Shown here: positions 16,399 through 24,360 of the stretch, one piece after another
How the letters are laid out: the number at the start of each line of letters is the position of its first letter
Numbering within the stretch: the stretch's first letter is position 1
Source of the DNA: Rhodoplanes sp046000175
GTDB lineage: Bacteria; Pseudomonadota; Alphaproteobacteria; Rhizobiales; Xanthobacteraceae
DNA length: 64,000 bases
Assembly: GCF_046000175.1 (NCBI RefSeq)
Contig: NZ_JBEOMB010000010.1
Location: forward strand, 1-64,000
Reading direction: 5' to 3'
The notes under the pieces: model-generated
What the model was told of the DNA's origin: nothing
Seen by the model: the letters and a program-made list of their open reading frames with translations, nothing else
Database searches by the model: none
Position numbers and translations under genes: made by a program

Positions 16399-16454
16399 CA
16401 GTTCGTCTCCCGGGTCTCGTTGCGGCTCGTGTAGGTAGCCGCGGATTCCAACTC

Positions 16455-16541
16455 GTCATGCCCGGCCTCGTGCCGGGCATCCACGGCTTGGAGACCGCTG
16501 GTGAACAGAGACCTGGATGGCCGGGACGAGCCGGCCATGAC
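16455..16541. repeat. Dispersed intergenic palindrome (GTCATG...CATGAC type)
   Basis: An imperfect 87-bp inverted repeat whose ends are GTCATGCCCGGC and GCCGGCCATGAC. It fills most of the gap between the amidohydrolase and the binding-protein gene. This is a common Rhizobiales intergenic repeat type and may form a large hairpin in a transcript spanning both genes. Confidence 0.65.
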
Positions 16542-16563
16542 CAGCCCGGCGATCGTGGGCGTC

Positions 16564-18198
16564 TCACCCCATCGCGACGGGGGAAAAATCGGCGAACCAG
16601 TTCTGCGGCTGCACGAAGCCCTTCAGCTTGGCCGACATGGCGCGCGGGTTGCGGTCGTGCACGACCATCAGGGCGACGGCGTCGTCGACCAGCAGCGCGT
16701 GCGCCTCGGCCATCGCCTGATCACGCGCCGCGACGTCGCGGGCGAGCTGCGCCTTCTTGAAGGCGGCATCGACGGCCGGGTTCGCATAGTGGCCCCAGTT
16801 GGTGCCGCGCGGCGACACCAACGCGGAATCGAAGCAGCGCACGAAACCGCTGGTCGGGTCCTGGGTCGGCAGCGACAGGTTGAGGCCGACCGGATTGTCG
16901 GCCGGCGGCTTGGCGCCGTTGCGGTAGGCCGTGAACAAGGTGATGAAGTCGACCACCTGATACTCGATCCCGATGCCGACCTCGGCGAGGCTCTGCTGGA
17001 TCGCCTCGTTCATGGGCAAAGGCTGCATCTGGCCGCCGCCCGAGTTGGCGATCAGGATTTTCGCCTGCGCCGGCTTGCCTGGGCCGTAGCCGGCCTCCGC
17101 CAGCAGCCTCTTCGCCGCCGCCGGGTCGTGCTTCAGCACGAAGCCGGGCTTGCCGAACCACGGCGAGGAGCGCGGCACCAGACCCTCGGCCGCGATCGCC
17201 GTGCCGTTGAGCATCTCGACGATGCCGGCGCGGTCGATCGCGAGATTGGCGGCTTTCCGCACCCGCTTGTCGGCGAAGGCCGAGCCCGGCAGCACCGAGA
17301 GATACCAGATCCAGGTGTGCGGATAGACGTTCTGGGTCACGGCGAAGCCGGCGCCCTTCAGGCTGGGGATCGTGTCGGGCGGCACCGACTCGATGAAGTC
17401 GACCTGGCCCGCCCGCAGCGCCGACACGCGGGCCGTGCCGTCCGGGATCGGCACCAGCACCAGCGTCGCGCTCTTCGCCACGCGCGGCTTGTCCCAGTAG
17501 GCGTCGTTGCGGGCGAGCTCGAGGCGTACGCGCGGCTCGAGCCTGACGACCTTGAACGGCCCGGTGCCGGCGGGCTCGCCCGCGAACTTCATCCAGTCGT
17601 TGCCGAGCGCGGCGTAGCGGGCCGGGCTCGCGAACAGCAGGAACGTGAGCTGATACGGGAGCAGCGAATCCTCGGCATGGGTGAGGATCGCGATCGTCGT
17701 CGCGTCGATCTTCTCGGCGCCCTTGACGCTCGGCAGGCGGCCCCGGATGCCGAGCGCGCGCTGGGCGAGATACTGCGGCGCCTTGTCGTCGAACACCGAG
17801 GCGAAGTTCCACACCGCCGCGTCGGCATCGAACGGCGTGCCGTCGTGGAAGGTCACGCCGGGCCGCAGCTTGACGATCCAGCGGGTGCGGTCGGCCGGGT
17901 CCATGCTCCAGGACTCGGCGAGGCCGGGCACCAGGGTCGACGGCTTGTCGGCCGCGGACAGATCCCAGGAGACCAGCGCGTCGAACACCGTGTAGCCGCC
18001 GAAGCGCAGGCCCTCGAAGCCGCCGTCCGGCCCCGCCCACAACCGCGGGACGTCGCCGAGCGACATCGCGATCGTCACCTTGGCGGCCGTCTGTGCCGCC
18101 GCATCGTGCAGCGTGCCGAGCACGCCGGCAGCGGCGCCGCCGATCAGCACGTGACGGCGCGTGAGCGCAGACGCGCGGGCGCGCGGATGATCGATCAT
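16564..18198 (-). CDS. ABC transporter substrate-binding protein, peptide (family 5) type, Tat-exported
   Basis: A periplasmic solute-binding protein of about 544 aa. The N-terminus has a twin-arginine signal (SALTRRHVLIGGAAAGVLG) ending in an AQT cleavage region, so it is exported folded. The body has the SBP family 5 pattern: LVPGLAESWSMD, LRPGVTFHDGTPFDADAAVWNF, GTGPFKV and NDAYWDKPR. Family members bind peptides, glutathione, nickel or other cations. The ATG at 18198 has GGAGG just upstream and is chosen over an earlier in-frame start. No ABC permease or ATPase gene is present nearby, so it is an orphan in this window. Confidence 0.85.
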   Translation of the reverse strand: MIDHPRARASALTRRHVLIGGAAAGVLGTLHDAAAQTAAKVTIAMSLGDVPRLWAGPDGGFEGLRFGGYTVFDALVSWDLSAADKPSTLVPGLAESWSMDPADRTRWIVKLRPGVTFHDGTPFDADAAVWNFASVFDDKAPQYLAQRALGIRGRLPSVKGAEKIDATTIAILTHAEDSLLPYQLTFLLFASPARYAALGNDWMKFAGEPAGTGPFKVVRLEPRVRLELARNDAYWDKPRVAKSATLVLVPIPDGTARVSALRAGQVDFIESVPPDTIPSLKGAGFAVTQNVYPHTWIWYLSVLPGSAFADKRVRKAANLAIDRAGIVEMLNGTAIAAEGLVPRSSPWFGKPGFVLKHDPAAAKRLLAEAGYGPGKPAQAKILIANSGGGQMQPLPMNEAIQQSLAEVGIGIEYQVVDFITLFTAYRNGAKPPADNPVGLNLSLPTQDPTSGFVRCFDSALVSPRGTNWGHYANPAVDAAFKKAQLARDVAARDQAMAEAHALLVDDAVALMVVHDRNPRAMSAKLKGFVQPQNWFADFSPVAMG

Positions 18199-18329
18199 GA
18201 GGACCTCCAAAACATCGGCGGAGCGGGGGTGTCCGGACCGGCAGGGGTCGATCGGGCCGTCGCGGCCTCGATCGTGGCCGCCTTGCATAGCAAGTGCCGT
18301 GCCGAACGCCGCGGCTGCACCGAACGCAA

Positions 18330-18362
18330 AAGCGCCCCGGACGGGCCGCGTCCGGGGCGCTT
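18330..18362 (-). terminator. Rho-independent terminator of flhA
   Basis: A 13-bp perfect stem (AAGCGCCCCGGAC / GTCCGGGGCGCTT) with a 7-nt loop, followed on the minus strand by TTTTGCG. It begins 26 bp after the flhA stop. Confidence 0.8.
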
Positions 18363-18388
18363 CGAAGCGCAGATCGACGTCAGGCTGA

Positions 18389-20503
18389 TCAGATGCTGCC
18401 CACCGTCCGCAGCCTGGCGCGCGGATGGATCTCGGATTGCGAGAGCACCGGCGTCTGCGACCGGAATCGCTCGACGATCGAGCGCACGAACGGCCGGATG
18501 CCGGGCGAGGTGACCAGCACGGGCGCCTCGCCCATGCGGGCCGCCTCTTCGAAGCGCTCGCGCACCAGCGTGATGAACTCGGACAGGCGTGAGGGCTGCA
18601 TGGCGAGCTGGCGGTCGTCGCCCTGGCCGACGATCGACTCGGCGAAGGCCTGCTCCCAGCGCGCCGAGAGCGCGATCAGCGGCAGGTGGCCGGCCGGCGT
18701 CGTGTACTGGGCGCAGATCTGGCGGGCGAGGCGACTCCTCACATGCTCGACCAGCACGTTGGGGCTGCGCGTGAAGGACAGTGCGTCGGCGACGCCTTCC
18801 AGGATGGTGCCGAGATCGCGGATCGAGATGCGCTCGGTGAGCAGGAGCTGCAGCACCCGCTGGATGCCCGTGATGGTGATCTGCCCGGGCACGATCTCCT
18901 TGACCAACTCGCCCTGCTCCTTGGGCAGCTCGCGCAAGAGCTTCTGCACCTCGGCATAGGACAGCAGCTCGGAGATGTTGGCCTTGAGCTGCTCGGTGAG
19001 ATGCGTCGCCAGCACGGTCGCGGCGTCGACCACGGTGTAGCCCTTGACGGCCGCCTCCTCCTTCAGGCTGGCGTCGATCCAGGTGGCGGGCAGGCCGAAG
19101 GTCGGCTCGGTCGTGTGCATGCCGGGCAGGTTCACCTGGCCGCCCATCGGATCCATCGCCATGTACTGGCCCGGCCAGACGCGCCCGGTGCCGCCCTCGA
19201 CCTCCTTGATCTTGATGACGTAGCTGTTGGCGTCGAGCTGCACGTTGTCGAGGATGCGCACGGCGGGCATGACGAAGCCCATGTCCATGGCGAGCGAGCG
19301 GCGCAGCGCCTTGATCTGTTCGGTGAGGCGATCGCTGCCGTCCGGCGAGTTGACCAGCGGCAGCAGCGCGTAGCCGAGCTCGATCTTGAGGTCGTCGATC
19401 TTCAGCGCGGCCGAGATCGGCTCCTCTGCGGGCGCCGCGGCGGCGGCCGCCGCCGAGGTCGTCGTCGCCACCTGCACCTCGTCCTTGGCGCGCTTGTCGA
19501 TCACATAGGCGAGCACGCCGGCGCCGCCGCCGAGCAGGAAGAAGGGCAGCATCGGGATGCCCGGCAGGAGCCCCATGGCGAGCATCACGGCCGACGACAT
19601 GCCGAGCGCCTTCGGATAGCCGGAGAGCTGGCGGAGCAGCACCTTGTCGGCGGCTTCGGAGAGGCCCGCCTTCGACACCAGGAGGCCCGCCGCGGTCGAC
19701 ACGATCAGGGCCGGGATCTGGGTGACGAGGCCGTCGCCGACGGTGAGCAGCGTGTAGGTGCGGCCGGCCTCGGCGAACGAGATGCCCTGCTGGGCGATGC
19801 CGATGATGATGCCACCGATGATGTTGATGAAGACGACCAGCAGGCCGGCGATGGCGTCGCCGCGGACGAACTTCGAGGCGCCGTCCATGGCGCCGTAGAA
19901 CGAGCTCTCGTCCTCGAGGTTCTTGCGGCGGATGCGCGCCTCCTTCTCGTCGATCAGGCCGGCCGAGAGGTCGGCGTCGATCGCCATCTGCTTGCCCGGC
20001 ATGGCGTCGAGGTTGAAGCGTGCCGCCACCTCGGCGATGCGGCCCGAGCCCTTCGTGATCACCACGAAGTTCACGATCACCAGGATCGTGAACACGATGA
20101 TGCCGATGACGAAGTTGCCGCCCATCACGAAGTTGCCGAACGCCTCGATGACGTGGCCGGCGGCGGCCGTGCCCTCGTGGCCGTGCGACAGGATCAGGCG
20201 GGTGGAGGCGAGATTGAGCGACAGCCGCAGCATCGTCGACATCAGGAGCACGGTCGGGAAGACCGAGAACTCCAGCGGCGTGTGGATGAACAGCGCCGTC
20301 ATCAGGATCAGCACCGAGGTGATGATCGAGATGGCGAGCGCGAAGTCGAGCAGCAGCGGCGGCAGCGGCAGGATGAGGACGACCAGGACGGTCATCACGC
20401 CGATGGCGAGCGCGATGTCGCCCGACCTCAGCGTCTGGCCGATATCGTGCAGGCTCGGGACCTTGAATCTCGATCTGCCCTGACCCGCCGCTACGTCCGA
20501 CAT
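18389..20503 (-). CDS. flhA: Flagellar type III export gate protein FlhA
   Basis: An integral membrane protein of 704 aa with the FHIPEP family layout. Multiple N-terminal transmembrane helices include VLVVLILPLPPLLLDFALAI. The FHIPEP cytoplasmic loop follows (RFNLDAMPGKQMAIDADLSAG), and the rest is a large cytoplasmic domain that docks export substrates and chaperones. The frame is open 16 codons further upstream, but the ATG at 20503 follows GGGGCGGGG and begins a normal FlhA. A one-mismatch CtrA box lies about 65 bp upstream. The gene is monocistronic here and ends at a strong terminator. Confidence 0.95.
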   Translation of the reverse strand: MSDVAAGQGRSRFKVPSLHDIGQTLRSGDIALAIGVMTVLVVLILPLPPLLLDFALAISIITSVLILMTALFIHTPLEFSVFPTVLLMSTMLRLSLNLASTRLILSHGHEGTAAAGHVIEAFGNFVMGGNFVIGIIVFTILVIVNFVVITKGSGRIAEVAARFNLDAMPGKQMAIDADLSAGLIDEKEARIRRKNLEDESSFYGAMDGASKFVRGDAIAGLLVVFINIIGGIIIGIAQQGISFAEAGRTYTLLTVGDGLVTQIPALIVSTAAGLLVSKAGLSEAADKVLLRQLSGYPKALGMSSAVMLAMGLLPGIPMLPFFLLGGGAGVLAYVIDKRAKDEVQVATTTSAAAAAAAPAEEPISAALKIDDLKIELGYALLPLVNSPDGSDRLTEQIKALRRSLAMDMGFVMPAVRILDNVQLDANSYVIKIKEVEGGTGRVWPGQYMAMDPMGGQVNLPGMHTTEPTFGLPATWIDASLKEEAAVKGYTVVDAATVLATHLTEQLKANISELLSYAEVQKLLRELPKEQGELVKEIVPGQITITGIQRVLQLLLTERISIRDLGTILEGVADALSFTRSPNVLVEHVRSRLARQICAQYTTPAGHLPLIALSARWEQAFAESIVGQGDDRQLAMQPSRLSEFITLVRERFEEAARMGEAPVLVTSPGIRPFVRSIVERFRSQTPVLSQSEIHPRARLRTVGSI

Positions 20504-20567
20504 GACCCCGCCCCGCGCACGCGCGCCGGCTAAAAAGCCGGCCCCCGGCAAAATTTGCCGGGTTCAT

Positions 20568-20583
20568 GGTTACCGACTGGTTA
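20568..20583. promoter_or_regulatory. CtrA-like box upstream of flhA
   Basis: TTACCGACTGGTTAAC fits TTAA-N7-TTAAC with one mismatch in the first half-site. It lies 65-80 bp before the flhA start. A weaker TTAC/TTAAC pair with 6-nt spacing lies near 20723-20737. Confidence 0.55.
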
Positions 20584-20793
20584 ACGCAGGCGTTTATTCG
20601 CGACTTTGCAGGGGATTATGGGCCGTGCGGGGTGACGGGCGGCACCCCGGTGCCGCCGCTGTGCCATGCCGCGGACAAATCCCGGTGACGAAATGGTGGC
20701 GAACATTGCCGGTTCGTAATTCTTACCCAAGTTTAACTTGCCGGTCCGGGCGACGAATACTAGCGTGATCATAGTAATCGACGGGAGACGGTC

Positions 20794-21717
20794 ATGTGGA
20801 AGTCACTCCTCGCCGGCACGGCCGTGCTCGCGCTGGCGGGAACCGGGTTCTCTCTGGCGCAGCAGGGTCCGTCCAGCTCGACGCCGCCGGCCCAGACGGC
20901 CCCGGCGCAGTCGGCGCCCGCTCCCGCCCCCCAGGCCCGGACGGCTCCGGGAACGGCGAGCGATGCCCAGGCCTATCGCGATGCCCGCATCGCGGCGCTG
21001 CGCGCCGGCCTGGCGCTCAGCCCCGAGCAGGAGAAGGCCTGGCCGGCGTTCGAGCGCGCTTGGCGGGAGTTCATGGAGGAGCGCGCCACCGCCCGCGCCG
21101 AGTTCCGCGACCGGATGCGCGAGCGCCGGGCCGACCGGGATAGCACCGACCGTGACCGCACCGAGCGCGACGATCCGCTCGACCGGCTGCAGCGCTTCGC
21201 CGACCGGGCGAGCCGCCGGGCCGCCGCCCTGAAGGATCTCGCCGACGCCACGGCGCCGCTGGTGAACGGGCTCGACGAATCGCAGAAGCGCCGCTTCTGG
21301 TCCCTGGCGCGGCCCTTCGGGTCCGGCTACGCCGGCCGAGACGGCTTCGCCGGACGGGACGGCTACGCCGGGCGCGACGGTCGCGGGCCGCACGGACACC
21401 ACGGCTGGCACCACGGCGGCCGCCCGCACGACCGGTTCCACGACCACGGTCGCCACGGCTTCCGCGGCCCCGATCAGTGGCGCGACGGTGGTCATGGCTA
21501 CGGGCGCGGCTACGACCGCTACGGCTACGGCCGCGATGGTTACGGCCGCGATGGCTACAACCGGAACGACTGGCGCGACGACGACTGGCGCCGGAACGAC
21601 TGGCGCGGTTGGCGGGAAGGCCGCCGCGACGACGACCGGCGCGGCTATGGCCCCTCGGGCTCGTCGCGGCGCTCGGACGATCGCCGACCGCTCGGCCCCA
21701 TGGAGGAGCGGCTCTGA
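20794..21717 (+). CDS. Spy/CpxP-like periplasmic LTxxQ-type protein with a His/Gly/Arg-rich tail
   Basis: A 307-aa protein with an N-terminal signal peptide (LLAGTAVLALAGTGFSLAQ) and a Pro/Ala-rich spacer. The helical core (AALRAGLALSPEQEKAWPAFERAWREF) repeats the Spy/CpxP pattern. Later LVNGLDESQKRRFWSLARPF matches the second LTxxQ-like helix. From about residue 180 the protein is low-complexity and rich in Gly, Arg, Asp, His and Tyr (for example GHHGWHHGGRPHDRFHDHGR). Spy-like proteins act as periplasmic chaperones or stress sensors. The tail could bind metal ions, which is inference from composition. Confidence 0.72.
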   Translation: MWKSLLAGTAVLALAGTGFSLAQQGPSSSTPPAQTAPAQSAPAPAPQARTAPGTASDAQAYRDARIAALRAGLALSPEQEKAWPAFERAWREFMEERATARAEFRDRMRERRADRDSTDRDRTERDDPLDRLQRFADRASRRAAALKDLADATAPLVNGLDESQKRRFWSLARPFGSGYAGRDGFAGRDGYAGRDGRGPHGHHGWHHGGRPHDRFHDHGRHGFRGPDQWRDGGHGYGRGYDRYGYGRDGYGRDGYNRNDWRDDDWRRNDWRGWREGRRDDDRRGYGPSGSSRRSDDRRPLGPMEERL

Positions 21718-21880
21718 TTCGGACTCGCCGACACGGCCGCCCGCGGACGAGACGCAGCGACGAGCCGACACGAGGAGATTCGCCTACGCCGCGAGCATGA
21801 TGCCGCGCGGCTCGACTAGAGGCCCGGCGTCGCACCCCGATGCCTCCCCCCAGCCCCCCCAGCGACGGCAGGGCCTCGAA

Positions 21881-21906
21881 GGCCGCCGGGTTTCGGCCCG
21901 GCGGCC
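21881..21906 (+). terminator. Hairpin downstream of the Spy-like gene
   Basis: A 10-bp stem (GGCCGCCGGG / CCCGGCGGCC) with a 6-nt loop, followed after 6 nt by TCTTTTC. It lies 164 bp after the Spy-like gene stop. The rest of the 369-bp gap to the tRNA shows nothing recognisable. Confidence 0.45.
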
Positions 21907-22086
21907 GACGTCTTTTCGGGCCGGGCGAGAGCCGGGCTCACCGCGCGAGCGCCGCGGCGCGCGGGCGAAAACGCGCACCGGCCCGGCGGAGCCGGCCGGA
22001 CGCATTCGGCGCATGCACGATTTGTGACGCGACGCGGTGGACACGGCCGGCAGCGTTTGCTACAGACGCGCGCCGCCAAGGCGTGC

Positions 22087-22162
<76 letters not shown>

Positions 22163-22265
22163 CTTTCCCGCAGACCATGATGATCGGAACGGCCGCTCAC
22201 GCGGTGGGCGGCTCGGCGATCGAAGTCCGGCCGGCCGCGCCCTTCGGACGGGGGCTTTGGCCGGG

Positions 22266-24125
22266 TCACTCCTCGGGCAGGCCTGCCGCGACCATCAGGG
22301 CGACGACCCGCGCCGCCGTCTCGACGTAGATCGGACTGGCGTTCTTGGTCGGCGGCATCACGGTGAGCGCCGTCGTGCCGGGCCGCAGCCGCAGGCCCTC
22401 CAGCATGGCCGCGCGCGCCTCCGCGCCACGACCCGCCTGCTGATAGGCCGCCGCGAGCAGCATGTGCGAGCGCCCGGTGCCCGGCGTGATGGCGATCGAC
22501 CGCTCGATCCACGGCACGGCGTCGCTGCCCTGGCCGAGCATCAGATGCGCCCACCCGGCGCCGAGCCGCCAGGTCCAGCGCGACCCCGCCGGGGTGTCGA
22601 ACTGGTCGGCCTGCCGGAAGGTCGCGAGCGCATCCTCGAAGCGGCCGAGATGGAGCTGGCCGAGGCCGACCAGATAGAGCGCGAGCCCGTTCCACGGATC
22701 GAGGCTCGCGGCCCGCGCGCAGCTCACCAGGCTCTCGACAAATCGGTTGGTGGCGCTGAGGAAGCGGCACTGCGTCTCGAGCACCGCGATGGAGCTCGGC
22801 TTGGCCGCGAGGGCGCGCGCGAGCGCCGCGCCGGCCTGCGCCTCGGCGGCCGCGGCCTCGTCCGGCGTGTACCAGACCATCTGGATGCCGCGCATCTGCA
22901 GCGCGGCGAGCGCGACGGCGAGGTAGACATTGTCCGGCTCGGCGGCGAGCGCGTCCTTCAGCATGCCCTGCGCCATGCCGAAGCGCTCGCGCGACGTCTG
23001 GTTGATCGCCGCGGTGGCCTGCTCGATGACGACCTTGGCGCGGCCGGCACTCGCCGCCGTGGTCGTGGTCGTTGATCCGCCGGTCTCCAGGCTCTCGTTG
23101 AGCCGGCGCGCCAGCGGATGGCCGACGCCGGCGGCGAGCCGCGACTGCTGGAGCTGCAGATCGGGCGCGTCGGCATCGACCGAAACGGTCGCGACCGCCT
23201 GGACCTCACGGGTCGCGGTGCGGATCATGCGAGCCCGTAGGACCCATGATTGCCCGGCGCGCTGCAGCTCGCCGTGCAGCTCGTAGTCAGACGGAGCACG
23301 GGACAGGACGGCCGACGCGACGCCGGCGGCGTGCTCTGCGGGGCGCGGTGTCACCACCCGGATGGTGTCGATGCGGGCGAAGCCGTCGGTCAGCCGCGCC
23401 GTCACGTCGGCCGCGACGCCGGCGCCGCGTGGGTCGCCGCTCGCGTCGACGATCGCCGTCACGGCGAGCGTCGGCGGCGCCCGCCGGAACACGAGGTCGG
23501 GTCGGATCACCTGCGGGAAGACTTGCGCGGCCGCCGCGAGCGCGACGACGGCACCGACCGCGACCCCCGCGGCGACAGCCGCCGGCCGCCGCAGGCGAAG
23601 CCGGACGCGCGGGGGCTCGGCTCGCCCGGACGGGAGGTCGACGCGGGGCTGTGCCGCCGGCCGCGTCTGCGGCTCGGGGCGCGGGGCAGGGGGCGCGGCC
23701 TCGGCGACCGCCTCAGATACGGCGGGCTCTGCCGCGGCCAATGGCACTGCGGGGAGGGTGGGCTCGGCCGGCACGGACTCGGCCGCCGGGGGCACCGCGG
23801 GACGCACCGGGGCGGACGGTGCCGCCGTCACCTCGGCCGTGAACAGGTAGCCGCGGCCGGAGACGAGCTTGACCATCTCCCGCTTGTCGTCGCCGAGCGC
23901 CGCGCGGATCTCGCGAATGCACTGGAAGAGATTGTCGTCGCCGACATGGACGTTCGGCCACACCGCCTCCATCAGCTCCTGCTTGCGCAGGACGCGGCCG
24001 GCATTCTGAACGAGCAGCCGGAGAATCTCGAAGGTCTTCGGGCGCAGCTTCACGACCCCGCCATCGGGACGATGCAGCTCGGCCCGGTCGAGATCCAGTC
24101 GACAGCCGCAAAAGCAAAGCATCAT
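22266..24125 (-). CDS. CadC-like transcriptional regulator: winged helix, one TM helix, TPR region
   Basis: A protein of about 619 aa. The N-terminal OmpR-type winged helix is clear: VVKLRPKTFEILRLLVQNAGRVL, then VWPNVHVGDDNLFQCIREIRAALGD and VKLVSGRGYLF. A Pro/Ala linker leads to a hydrophobic helix (AAVAAGVAVGAVVALAAAA). The C-terminal half has an adenylate-cyclase-regulator-like domain and TPR-type repeats. There is no receiver domain, so signalling is probably direct, as in CadC/ToxR. It is divergent from the autotransporter gene with a 235-bp gap and could regulate it. The ATG at 24125 (or 24122) is chosen because it starts the DNA-binding fold. Confidence 0.78.
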   Translation of the reverse strand: MMLCFCGCRLDLDRAELHRPDGGVVKLRPKTFEILRLLVQNAGRVLRKQELMEAVWPNVHVGDDNLFQCIREIRAALGDDKREMVKLVSGRGYLFTAEVTAAPSAPVRPAVPPAAESVPAEPTLPAVPLAAAEPAVSEAVAEAAPPAPRPEPQTRPAAQPRVDLPSGRAEPPRVRLRLRRPAAVAAGVAVGAVVALAAAAQVFPQVIRPDLVFRRAPPTLAVTAIVDASGDPRGAGVAADVTARLTDGFARIDTIRVVTPRPAEHAAGVASAVLSRAPSDYELHGELQRAGQSWVLRARMIRTATREVQAVATVSVDADAPDLQLQQSRLAAGVGHPLARRLNESLETGGSTTTTTAASAGRAKVVIEQATAAINQTSRERFGMAQGMLKDALAAEPDNVYLAVALAALQMRGIQMVWYTPDEAAAAEAQAGAALARALAAKPSSIAVLETQCRFLSATNRFVESLVSCARAASLDPWNGLALYLVGLGQLHLGRFEDALATFRQADQFDTPAGSRWTWRLGAGWAHLMLGQGSDAVPWIERSIAITPGTGRSHMLLAAAYQQAGRGAEARAAMLEGLRLRPGTTALTVMPPTKNASPIYVETAARVVALMVAAGLPEE

Positions 24126-24360
24126 TCCACCGCAGGAGCCTCGTTGCTCTCCCACGCCGCGCCGGGATACCAGACGGAGTGTGCCTCGACGGTAACGACG
24201 GCGCCCTGAAAGCGCAAATTTCAGGGAAATTTCAGAATCGCCTCCGCGCCGTTTCAGGACATCGCCGCCGCCCTTTTCCACCATCGCACCAGCCGCCGGG
24301 CCTTCCCGGAGGCCGGAACGAAGGTTCGCCCTGTCCCCGGTCCGGGGCGGCGGGCCCGCG

